From positions 1 to 56,702 of the forward strand of contig JADILW010000066.1 of assembly GCA_017695095.1 (NCBI GenBank): a DNA stretch of 56,702 bases. Reading direction: 5' to 3'. The notes beneath the pieces are model-generated. The model made no database searches and had not been told where the DNA came from. It was given only the letters and a program-made list of their open reading frames with translations. Made by a program: the position numbers and the translations under genes. Of this stretch, positions 50,589 through 56,702 are shown in pieces. Source of the DNA: Candidatus Cryptobacteroides avistercoris (GTDB lineage Bacteria > Bacteroidota > Bacteroidia > Bacteroidales > UBA932). Every line of letters starts with the position of its first letter. Position 1 is the first letter of the stretch.

Positions 50589-51202
50589 ATATCAAACAAT
50601 GTTGGTTCAAGTTCTTTCGGATGAAAGCTGCGGCGGTGCTCCGGGGTGAGCCCGTAGCGGCGTATCGCCTCGATGTGCTCCCTGGTGGGGTAGCCCATGT
50701 TGTGCTCCCATCCGTACTGCGGATATTGCTCCGCAAGCCTGCGCATGTGTTCGTCTCTCCAGGTCTTCGCGAGCACCGAAGCGGCGGCTATGCTCAGGTA
50801 GGTGGCGTCGCCCCTGACCACCGTGGTGTAGGGCAGCCCGTCGAAGGGGTGGAAGCGGTTTCCGTCTATCAGCAGGTAGTCGGGTCTGCGTCCTAGCTTC
50901 CTCACGGCGCGCTGCATCCCGGCGATCGAGGCTTCGAGAATGTTCATCTCGTCGATCTCGGCGGCGCTCACGGCTTCCACGGCCCATGCCACGGCTTCCC
51001 GCTCTATCGTCTCGCGCAGCAGTTCCCTGGCCTTGCGCCCCATCTTCTTCGAGTCGTTGAGGAGAGGGTGGCGGAAGTCGGCCGGGAGAATGACTGCGGC
51101 GGCGAAGACCGGACCGGCGAGCGGACCGCGCCCGGCCTCGTCACATCCGGCCTCGGCGAGTTCCGGACGGACTGGTCCCAAAAGGTGGTTTTCGCGTGGC
51201 AT
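50585..51202 (-). CDS. rnhB: Ribonuclease HII
   Basis: RNase HII removes ribonucleotides from RNA/DNA hybrids. The 205-residue protein from the ATG at 51202 has [20 protein letters not shown] with the catalytic Asp-Glu pair, LNDSKKM, and [11 protein letters not shown]. It ends [13 protein letters not shown] preferred this ATG over a TTG three codons upstream. It overlaps the downstream peptidase gene by 4 bp (ATGA). A promoter element sits just before the start codon, inside the end of the XRE gene. Confidence 0.96.
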   Translation of the reverse strand: MPRENHLLGPVRPELAEAGCDEAGRGPLAGPVFAAAVILPADFRHPLLNDSKKMGRKARELLRETIEREAVAWAVEAVSAAEIDEMNILEASIAGMQRAVRKLGRRPDYLLIDGNRFHPFDGLPYTTVVRGDATYLSIAAASVLAKTWRDEHMRRLAEQYPQYGWEHNMGYPTREHIEAIRRYGLTPEHRRSFHPKELEPTLFDI

Positions 51203-51208
51203 AAGCCA

Positions 51209-51216
51209 CAAAGTTA
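51209..51216 (-). promoter_or_regulatory. Predicted -7 element of the rnhB promoter
   Basis: On the minus strand this reads TAACTTTG, an exact TAnnTTTG match that ends 7 bp before the rnhB ATG and overlaps the XRE stop codon. The transcript would be essentially leaderless. Confidence 0.45.
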
Positions 51217-51624
51217 GTCATTTTTGTGGAGTTGGCTCAACAGAAAGTTATTTGTTTCCGAAAGAGTCTTGATCGCCCTCTCGTTGGTCCTGATGACTCT
51301 TTCCGCCGCTTCGAGCTTCTCGACGACCGTCGACAGCCTCTGCTCATATTCTCTGATGATGGCGCGTTTTTCTTCTTCGGCCGAATTTCCGGCATTATCA
51401 TTGAGAAGATTCTCGCACTGGAATCCGTAGAGAATCTCTTCCTCGGAGACATTGAAATACGAGGCGAGTTTCTCCAGCGTCTTGCAGAAGATTCTGGTCT
51501 TCCCTGTTTCGAAGTTGATGTATGTGGTGCGCCCTATTCCGAGTTCATCGGCCATGGAGGTCTGGGAGAATCCTGAATTTTCGCGGAATCTGCGGATATT
51601 TGCGTGCAGTTTGTCAGAGTCCAT
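51214..51624 (-). CDS. XRE-family helix-turn-helix regulator with C-terminal coiled coil
   Basis: The 136-residue protein starts [21 protein letters not shown] used this ATG because the upstream extension has no homology. The HTH lies at about 8-60 ([20 protein letters not shown], then [13 protein letters not shown]). The C-terminal part (about 80-136) is a charged heptad-like helix ([20 protein letters not shown]), probably for oligomerisation. There is no peptidase or ligand domain. Targets are unknown. It lies directly upstream of rnhB. Confidence 0.85.
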   Translation of the reverse strand: MDSDKLHANIRRFRENSGFSQTSMADELGIGRTTYINFETGKTRIFCKTLEKLASYFNVSEEEILYGFQCENLLNDNAGNSAEEEKRAIIREYEQRLSTVVEKLEAAERVIRTNERAIKTLSETNNFLLSQLHKND

Positions 51625-51824
51625 AATAGTTCCGGAGCGGTTTTCTCCAAAACTAAACAATGACGGACAAAGCGCCGGTACGGATTTTCGGCACAATGTT
51701 CATAAAAAACGTACAAAAAGCATAAAAAACAGACATTTCTTTGTTTCGTGGGACGAAATATGCCGGTTTCGAGTTGCTTTTTTGTGCGCAAGTGTACAAC
51801 TTTGATAGACAAAAGGCGGAAAAT

Positions 51825-52025
51825 ATGGACAGACTTGAGAAAATCTACGAAGAGTTCGGCGTGATGATGAACGAGGACCGCATCTACGAGGATGAGACTG
51901 TGAGCTACGAGGACATCTGCCGCGGGCTCGGCGTGGCTCCGTCCGCCCTCGACGGGATTCTCATGCGCGAACTGGGCTATACCGGCGAGCAGCTGATCGA
52001 GGAATACCGCAGGTCGGGACGATGA
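51825..52025 (+). CDS. Small conserved-looking hypothetical protein
   Basis: The 66-residue acidic protein starts MDRLEKIYEEFGVMMNEDRI. The segment SYEDICRGLGVAPSALDGIL has the look of a helix-turn-helix (short helix, turn with Gly, second helix), but no family is certain. It is divergent from the XRE regulator, with a 200-bp AT-rich spacer, and is followed by a hairpin at 52063. The ATG at 51825 was chosen over an in-frame upstream start lacking conserved features. Confidence 0.6.
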   Translation: MDRLEKIYEEFGVMMNEDRIYEDETVSYEDICRGLGVAPSALDGILMRELGYTGEQLIEEYRRSGR

Positions 52026-52062
52026 CGACGAGGCGGCGGCCCGGATTTCAGAATAATAAGTT

Positions 52063-52085
52063 GGCCCGGATCTCAAATCCGGGCC
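52063..52085. terminator. Hairpin between convergent genes
   Basis: GGCCCGGAT (52063-52071) and ATCCGGGCC (52077-52085) are exact complements around a 5-nt loop. It is followed by only a short atctt. It separates the small plus-strand gene from the EF-G-like gene on the minus strand. Confidence 0.55.
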
Positions 52086-52128
52086 ATCTTCGTGTTATAG
52101 TCCTGGCACTCTCGGCCGTTTCCGGTTC

Positions 52129-54246
52129 CTAGCCTTCTGCAGCTTCTGCGGCGGCGTATTCCTCAAGCAGCTTGTTCTGGACGTCGCCGGGAACAGGCTG
52201 ATAGTCTGCGAACTCCATGGAGAAGGTCGCGGAGCCTGAAGTCAGCGAGCTCAGCGCGGTGGAGTAGCGGTAGAGCTCGGCGAGGGGCACGCGGGCCTTG
52301 AGGATAGAGAAGCCCTTGTCCGCTCCCATGTCGCCGAGTATTCCGCGGCGGTTCTGGAGGTCGGACATCACGGCGCCCTGGTACTCGGCGGGGGTCATCA
52401 CCTCCACGTTGTAGATGGGCTCCATGATTTTGGGGCCGGCGTTGCGGAACGCCTCCTTGAAGGCGTTGCGGGCTGCGAGCACGAAGGAGATTTCGTTGGA
52501 ATCCACGGGGTGCATCTTTCCGTCGTAGACATAGACGCGGATGTCGCGCGCGTAGGATCCGGTCAGAGGGCCTTCGGTCATCTTTTCGTTGATTCCCTTG
52601 AGAATCGCCGGCATGAAGCGGGCGTCGATGGCTCCGCCGACCACGCAGTTGTAGAATTCCAGCTTTCCGCCCCACTCAAGGTCGTAGGACTCCTGGGTCT
52701 TGATGTTCATCACCTGGTCCTTGCCGTTGATCTTGAAGGTCTTGGGAGCGTCGACGCCTTCCTCGTAGGGGCAGATGAGCATGGAGACTTCTCCGAACTG
52801 TCCCGCGCCGCCGGACTGCTTCTTGTGGCGGTAGGTCGCGGTGGCCATCTTCGTGATGGTCTCGCGGTAGGGGATCTTCGGGGCGAAGAGCTCGACGTCG
52901 AGCTTGTATTCGTTGTTGAGAATCCACTTCACGATGTTGATGTGCTGCTCGCCGTTGCCGCTCAGAATGGTCTGGCGCAGCTCCTTGGAGTATTCCACAA
53001 CCACGGTCGGGTCCTCGGAGGAAATCCTCTTGAGGGCGTCGCCGAGCTTCTGCTCGTCCTGCTGCACCTTGGCCTTGATCGCGCAGCGGTACTTGGGTGC
53101 GGGGAACTCGATCTTGTCCCAGACGAGGTTGGTGCCGGGCAGGGAGAGGGTGGTGTTGCACTTGCCGTTCTTGAGCTTGACGGTGCATCCGAGGTCTCCG
53201 GCATGCAGGGCGTTGACGGGCTCTTTCTTCTGGCCGGCGACCGCATAGATGGCGGAGAGGCGCTCCTTGTTGCCGGTCACGGGGTCTTCGAGGTCCATTC
53301 CGGCGGTGACGGTGCCGCTCATGACCTTGAAGAAGGATACTTCTCCGAGGTGGGGCTCCACGTCGTTCTTGTAGATGAACAGGGATGCGGGGCCGTTCTG
53401 ATCGCACTTGGGAGCGGGAACCACGTTCTTGGTGAACTCGAGCATGCGCTTGGTTCCGATGTCCTTCTTGGCGCTCACGCAGAATACGGGATATGCCTCG
53501 CCGGCGATGATCCCGAGGTTGAGGCCCTTGCGGATCTCGTCTTCAGTGAGCTCGCCGGAGTCGAAGAATTTCTCCATCAGGGTGTCGTCGTATTCGGCGG
53601 CCTTCTCTATGAGCTTCTGACGGTAGTCCTCAGCCTTCTCGCGCAGTTCGGCGGGAATCTCGAGGTCCTCACGGGTGCCGTTCGCATCCTTGAAATGGTA
53701 GTATTTCATCATGAGCACGTCCACGAACCCGTCGAACGAGGGTCCGGGGTTCACGGGGAACTGCACGTAAACGGCCTTCTGGCCCACGGCCTCCTTGATG
53801 GACGCCTGCACGGTGTCCCAGTCGGCCTTTTCGGAGTCGAGCTGGTTGACCGCTATCACGAGGGGCAGCTGCTTGCTTTCCGCCAGACGGAGCACGTTCT
53901 CGGTTCCCACCTCGACGCCCTGTTGGGCGTTGATCAGGAGCAGACCGCTCTCGCATACCCTGAAAGCGGAGTAGGTGCCGCCGATGAAGTCGTCGGAACC
54001 GGGGGCGTCGATGATATTCACTTTTGCTCCGAGGAACTCGGCATACAGAGGAGATGCGTAGATTGAACGCTGGTTGAGCTTCTCGAGCTCCGAATTGTCG
54101 GATACCGTGTTCTTCTCTTCGACGCTGCCTCGTCTGTCGATTACCTTGCCCTCAAAGAGCATGGCTTCAGACAACGTGGTCTTGCCGGACTTTGTTGCTC
54201 CGAGAAGGACCACGTTGCGGATGTCTTTGGTTGTGTACTCTTTCAT
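52129..54246 (-). CDS. EF-G-like translational GTPase (EF-G2 type)
   Basis: The 705-residue protein starts MKEYTTKDIRNVVLLGATKS; I rejected a longer frame reaching into the terminator and tRNA region. It has G1 GATKSGKT (16-23), a G3 that reads DAPGSDDF (80-87) and G4 NQLD (134-137), then EF-G domains II-V (IPYRETITKMATATYRHKKQ, GVDAPKTF, GILGDMGADKGFSILKARVP). The His of the canonical DTPGH motif is Ser84, as expected for an EF-G paralogue rather than the main elongation factor. No rpsL/rpsG/tuf genes lie nearby, which agrees. Confidence 0.9.
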   Translation of the reverse strand: MKEYTTKDIRNVVLLGATKSGKTTLSEAMLFEGKVIDRRGSVEEKNTVSDNSELEKLNQRSIYASPLYAEFLGAKVNIIDAPGSDDFIGGTYSAFRVCESGLLLINAQQGVEVGTENVLRLAESKQLPLVIAVNQLDSEKADWDTVQASIKEAVGQKAVYVQFPVNPGPSFDGFVDVLMMKYYHFKDANGTREDLEIPAELREKAEDYRQKLIEKAAEYDDTLMEKFFDSGELTEDEIRKGLNLGIIAGEAYPVFCVSAKKDIGTKRMLEFTKNVVPAPKCDQNGPASLFIYKNDVEPHLGEVSFFKVMSGTVTAGMDLEDPVTGNKERLSAIYAVAGQKKEPVNALHAGDLGCTVKLKNGKCNTTLSLPGTNLVWDKIEFPAPKYRCAIKAKVQQDEQKLGDALKRISSEDPTVVVEYSKELRQTILSGNGEQHINIVKWILNNEYKLDVELFAPKIPYRETITKMATATYRHKKQSGGAGQFGEVSMLICPYEEGVDAPKTFKINGKDQVMNIKTQESYDLEWGGKLEFYNCVVGGAIDARFMPAILKGINEKMTEGPLTGSYARDIRVYVYDGKMHPVDSNEISFVLAARNAFKEAFRNAGPKIMEPIYNVEVMTPAEYQGAVMSDLQNRRGILGDMGADKGFSILKARVPLAELYRYSTALSSLTSGSATFSMEFADYQPVPGDVQNKLLEEYAAAEAAEG

Positions 54247-54303
54247 TTTCTGATTGGTTATAGTTTTATATTCTGATTCTGCTTGAATTCCAAGCGCATC
54301 ATA

Positions 54304-54333
54304 CAAATCTAATAAAATTATGGGCAAAACAAA
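54304..54333 (-). promoter_or_regulatory. Promoter of the EF-G-like gene
   Basis: On the minus strand TAGATTTG (54304-54311) matches TAnnTTTG, and TTTG (54330-54333) lies 18 bp upstream as the -33 element. The start codon is 58 bp downstream. This is one of the two best -33/-7 pairs in the window. Confidence 0.65.
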
Positions 54334-54340
54334 ATAAAAA

Positions 54341-54365
54341 AACCGCAGGATTTGTTCCTGCGGTT
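54341..54365 (-). terminator. Terminator downstream of tRNA-Ser
   Basis: AACCGCAGGA and TCCTGCGGTT are exact complements around tttgt. On the minus strand the hairpin is followed by a T-run, 15 bp after the tRNA 3' end. Confidence 0.85.
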
Positions 54366-54379
54366 CCATTCTCTCTTTG

Positions 54380-54468
54380 CGGAGAGGACGAGATTCGAAC
54401 TCGTGGTACGGTATAACCCGTACGCCGGTTTAGCAAACCGGTGGTTTCAGCCACTCACCCACCTCTCC
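54380..54468 (-). tRNA. tRNA-Ser (GCU)
   Basis: This is an 89-nt class II tRNA. The 5' GGAGAGG pairs with the 3' CCTCTCC, followed by discriminator G. The anticodon loop TTTGCTAAA gives anticodon GCT for AGC/AGU serine codons. The long variable arm (CGTACGG..CCGTACC) is a serine tRNA trait. The T arm contains GTTCGAATC. No encoded CCA. A promoter (54501-54530) and terminator (54341-54365) bracket it as a single transcription unit. Confidence 0.96.
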
Positions 54469-54500
54469 AGGTCTTCCCTTCTGGTTTCCAAACGGGAAGG

Positions 54501-54530
54501 CAAAGTTACAACAAAAACTTTGTTTTGCAA
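54501..54530 (-). promoter_or_regulatory. Promoter of tRNA-Ser
   Basis: On the minus strand TAACTTTG (54501-54508) fits TAnnTTTG, and TTG(C) at 54528-54530 lies 19 bp upstream. The -7 element is 32 bp before the tRNA 5' end. Confidence 0.6.
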
Positions 54531-54532
54531 TA

Positions 54533-55666
54533 CTATTTCCCGGTGAGTATCGAGAATATCTTGTTGCTCACGTCGCTGTTCTCCTGGGTGCCCGTGAATT
54601 CGCGGGAACGGGGTCCGTAGGCGAAGAGAGGCACCATTATGGGCGAATGTCCGCTGGAGGCGAAAGTTCCGGAGGCGTAGCCGTCGCCGGGGTTGCAGTG
54701 CCCGAGCGTCACGGCTCCGGTCTCATGGTCGGCGCTGATGATCACCAGCGTGTGTCCGTCCTGTTCGGCGAAGCGTATCGCGGCCTCCACGGCCTTGTCG
54801 AAGTCGAGGGTCTCCTCGACCATGCCCTTGAAGTCGTTGCCGTGCTCCTCCTTGTCGATGCGCGCGCCCTCGACCATCAGGAAGAAGCCCTTCCTGCCGC
54901 GCTCCGAGAGGTAGCGTATCGCCATTTCGGTGGTGGCGGGGAGGTAGTCGCCGCGGTCTTCGTACTGCACGCTTTCGGGCAGGTAGAGCAGCCTGTCGCT
55001 GTCCGCGACGTCCTCGTCGTCAGGAGAATAGACCACTTCGAATTCGGCTGAGATTGCGTCGCGGGTCTTCAGCGACTGGTCCTGGAAGGTCTTCTGCGAG
55101 CCTGCGGAGGCGAAGGTCAGGCAGCTTTCCGCGAGGTCCGCCCAGATCTCGGCGGTGGAGCCGCGGGCGCGCTGGTGTGCGAAGAAGGCTGCCGGAGTGG
55201 CTCCGTTGAGGTCGTCGGTGGAGAGCACCCCGCAGGCATATCCCAGAGGGGAGAGCTTCTCGGGCAGGTTCATGATGGCGACGGCGCTGGTGTCGACTCC
55301 GAGGTAGCCGTTCTTCGTCTTCTGTCCGGTGGCGTAGGCCGTTCCGGAGGCGGCGGAGTCGGTGGTGAAGTTGTCGGCCGACTGGGTGCGCACGTAGCCC
55401 ATGGTCTTGAGGTTCGTCATCGTGAGTTCTCCGCCGTTGGCGTACATCGCGGCGTTGACGGCGCCCGGGCCCATTCCGTCGCCGATCAGCAGGATCACGT
55501 TGCGTACCTTGGCGTTGCTGCCGTCGTTCTTGAAGGAAGGGGTGTAGGAACCCTGTCCGGCGACGTAGGCGCTTCCGCTTACGGCCTTGATCTCACGGCG
55601 GTCCTGCGCCTGCACGGCCAGAGTCGCGGCCAGCAGCGCAATGAATATGAGTGTGAATTTCTTCAT
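54533..55666 (-). CDS. Exported alkaline phosphatase
   Basis: The 377-residue metal-dependent phosphomonoesterase has a signal peptide (about 1-20, ending AVQA). The active-site residues of the PhoA family are visible: IGDGMG with Asp63, the nucleophile Ser104 in TTDSAASGTAYATGQ, VEGARIDKEEHGND, ISADHETGAV and SSGHSPIMVPLFAYGP. It ends shortly before the tRNA-Ser promoter. It is expected to be periplasmic or extracellular and to release phosphate from organic esters. Confidence 0.95.
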   Translation of the reverse strand: MKKFTLIFIALLAATLAVQAQDRREIKAVSGSAYVAGQGSYTPSFKNDGSNAKVRNVILLIGDGMGPGAVNAAMYANGGELTMTNLKTMGYVRTQSADNFTTDSAASGTAYATGQKTKNGYLGVDTSAVAIMNLPEKLSPLGYACGVLSTDDLNGATPAAFFAHQRARGSTAEIWADLAESCLTFASAGSQKTFQDQSLKTRDAISAEFEVVYSPDDEDVADSDRLLYLPESVQYEDRGDYLPATTEMAIRYLSERGRKGFFLMVEGARIDKEEHGNDFKGMVEETLDFDKAVEAAIRFAEQDGHTLVIISADHETGAVTLGHCNPGDGYASGTFASSGHSPIMVPLFAYGPRSREFTGTQENSDVSNKIFSILTGK

Positions 55667-55739
55667 GGCTCGTGATATTGTATATCGCCTGCGAATTTAT
55701 CAAAATTTCCGCCATTCCGAGCCGCGGACGTGCAATAAA

Positions 55740-55773
55740 AACCGCCCGCCGGACAGGTTTCCGACGGACGGTT
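55740..55773 (-). terminator. Terminator after the C69 peptidase gene
   Basis: ACCGCCCGCCGG and CCGACGGACGGT are complementary with two G-U-type mismatches around an 8-nt loop. On the minus strand the hairpin is followed by TTTTTATT. Confidence 0.7.
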
Positions 55774-55795
55774 GTTCTGAGTGCCCGGGAGGGCG

Positions 55796-56702
55796 CTATC
55801 TGACTTCCAGGATGTCTCCGTTGTCGCGCACTACGGCCTCCTTCCAGATGTCGGTGTAGCCGGGCTGGGTGAGTCCCTCGGGTATGCCTTCGGAGTATTC
55901 GGAGTGCAGGAAGCTACCGTCTTCGGCCTGGGCCTTCACGTTGCCGTCGATGAACTTGACGAGCAGCATCTCCTCAAGTTTTGTCCATACTTCGAACTGG
56001 TGCTGCGCGATGGCCACCGTGTATTCCGTGAGCATCCTCCTCGCCCTGTCGGTCCGGCCCTTCCCGACCAGCCTGGCGGCGGCTTCGTCGATCTGGGGAA
56101 TCATCTCGTTCATCTGCTGAAGCTCGAACTTGTCGGCCATCTCCCTGACCACGGGGGCCATCTGGTCATACATCCTGTAGCAGGCGTTGGCCACGCGGTT
56201 GCACATCCAGAACTGCGAGGTGGGGCTGTAGTGCAGCATGTCCCCGTTGCCCACCCTGAGGCATTCGGGCACTTCGGTCGTGCTCACGTAGACGGGGGTG
56301 AGGTAGGAGGTCGCCGCGTCGTCGCAGCCGAACCAGAGCAGCGCGCCCACCTCGTCGGGCAGGCTGCCGCGCGACTGGGCGACGAACCAGAATCCGGTCT
56401 GCTGGGTCGCGATGGCGCGCTCGTTGGTGTAGGTCTTTCCCTCCCATTCGAATTCCATGGGCCTCCAGCGGTAGGGGAGTCCGTTGCCGCCGGCGCCGAT
56501 GTCCTGGGTCATGTCCATGGGGGTGCCTTCGAAGTGGTCGCGCATCACGTCGGCCACGTCCTTCATGGTGATCTTGCGGGCGGGCTTCACGAACAGGGGC
56601 ATCTCTCCGTCGAGGTCGTAGCCCATGGCGTACTCGAGCCAGTCGGAGGCGGGGCGGGAGACTTCCTGTCCGTCCTCCTCATAGGTGAAGGTGCCGTCGC
56701 AG
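55796..56702 (-). CDS. C69-family dipeptidase, C-terminal part (cut by window end)
   Basis: The frame stays open through the window edge, giving 301 codons of the C-terminal part. The catalytic N-terminal Cys region is outside the window. Recognisable segments are MGYDLDGEMPLFVKPARKIT, then GLPYRWRP, NERAIATQQTGFWFVAQSRG, LLWFGCDDAATSYLTPVYVS and FWMCNRVANACY, which fit the U34/C69 (PepD-like) dipeptidases common in gut Bacteroidota. The ATG at 56626 is internal, not the true start. A terminator follows the gene. Confidence 0.88.
   Translation of the reverse strand, partial: CDGTFTYEEDGQEVSRPASDWLEYAMGYDLDGEMPLFVKPARKITMKDVADVMRDHFEGTPMDMTQDIGAGGNGLPYRWRPMEFEWEGKTYTNERAIATQQTGFWFVAQSRGSLPDEVGALLWFGCDDAATSYLTPVYVSTTEVPECLRVGNGDMLHYSPTSQFWMCNRVANACYRMYDQMAPVVREMADKFELQQMNEMIPQIDEAAARLVGKGRTDRARRMLTEYTVAIAQHQFEVWTKLEEMLLVKFIDGNVKAQAEDGSFLHSEYSEGIPEGLTQPGYTDIWKEAVVRDNGDILEVR

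Noticed and set aside
54380..54468. tRNA-Ser as an integration site for the accessory island
   Set aside because: It is 8 kb from the island edge, has its own intact promoter and terminator, and no integrase or duplicated tRNA end is visible.

Overview
The window is a 56.7 kb chromosomal segment of a member of the Bacteroidota, most likely the order Bacteroidales. The gene content supports this: a TonB energy transducer, a two-gene fumarate reductase/succinate dehydrogenase, an S46 dipeptidyl-peptidase, a YfhO-type membrane protein, a CoaX/outer-membrane-protein/TPR/LptC/PpiD cluster and a Mrp protein of the type without a CxxC. Many genes are also preceded by the Bacteroidota -7 promoter element TAnnTTTG and lack clear Shine-Dalgarno sequences. 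Most core genes look GC-rich with frequent ATA and AGG codons. I cannot name a genus from the sequence alone.

Layout. 1-1127 is a gene-poor block of palindromic, REP-like repeats. 1.1-13.4 kb carries DNA repair and housekeeping genes: ruvA, then mnmG-ybeY on the minus strand, tonB, hflX, frdB-frdA, ruvB and mfd. 13.5-19.6 kb is a plus-strand envelope cluster: a coaX-like gene, an outer membrane protein, a TPR protein, lptC and a PpiD/SurA-type isomerase. 19.7-31.4 kb holds a methyltransferase, ychF, an EEP-family protein, a CpXC/small membrane protein/YeiH transporter set, a very large exported gluzincin-propeller-barrel protein, a tightly overlapping thioredoxin-like lipoprotein-thyA-folA operon and a sodium symporter. 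31.4-37.8 kb holds mutS, then a glycosyltransferase and a YfhO-type protein.

37.8-46.4 kb is an accessory island, partly AT-rich and made mostly of unrecognised genes. It begins with a WYL-domain regulator. This is followed by a possible structured RNA and a promoter with a palindromic operator candidate. Next come two adjacent genes that share a homologous PD-(D/E)xK-like domain: the stand-alone copy keeps the D...ExK triad and the fused copy has lost it. Behind them are a gene fragment, a minus-strand AAA/DUF4143 ATPase, an exactly 23-bp-phased four-copy repeat, a coiled-coil protein and a three-gene cassette ending in a small HD (alarmone-hydrolase-like) enzyme. This island is the best candidate for an undescribed system: a WYL-regulated, possibly defensive, nuclease/pseudo-nuclease pair.

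46.4-56.7 kb returns to core genes, nearly all on the minus strand: a DUF454 protein, rsmA, mrp, a DPP7-type S46 peptidase, rnhB, an XRE regulator, a small hypothetical, an EF-G-like GTPase, tRNA-Ser(GCU), an alkaline phosphatase and a C69 dipeptidase cut by the window end. Assignments come from reading motifs and gene order; no database search was run.
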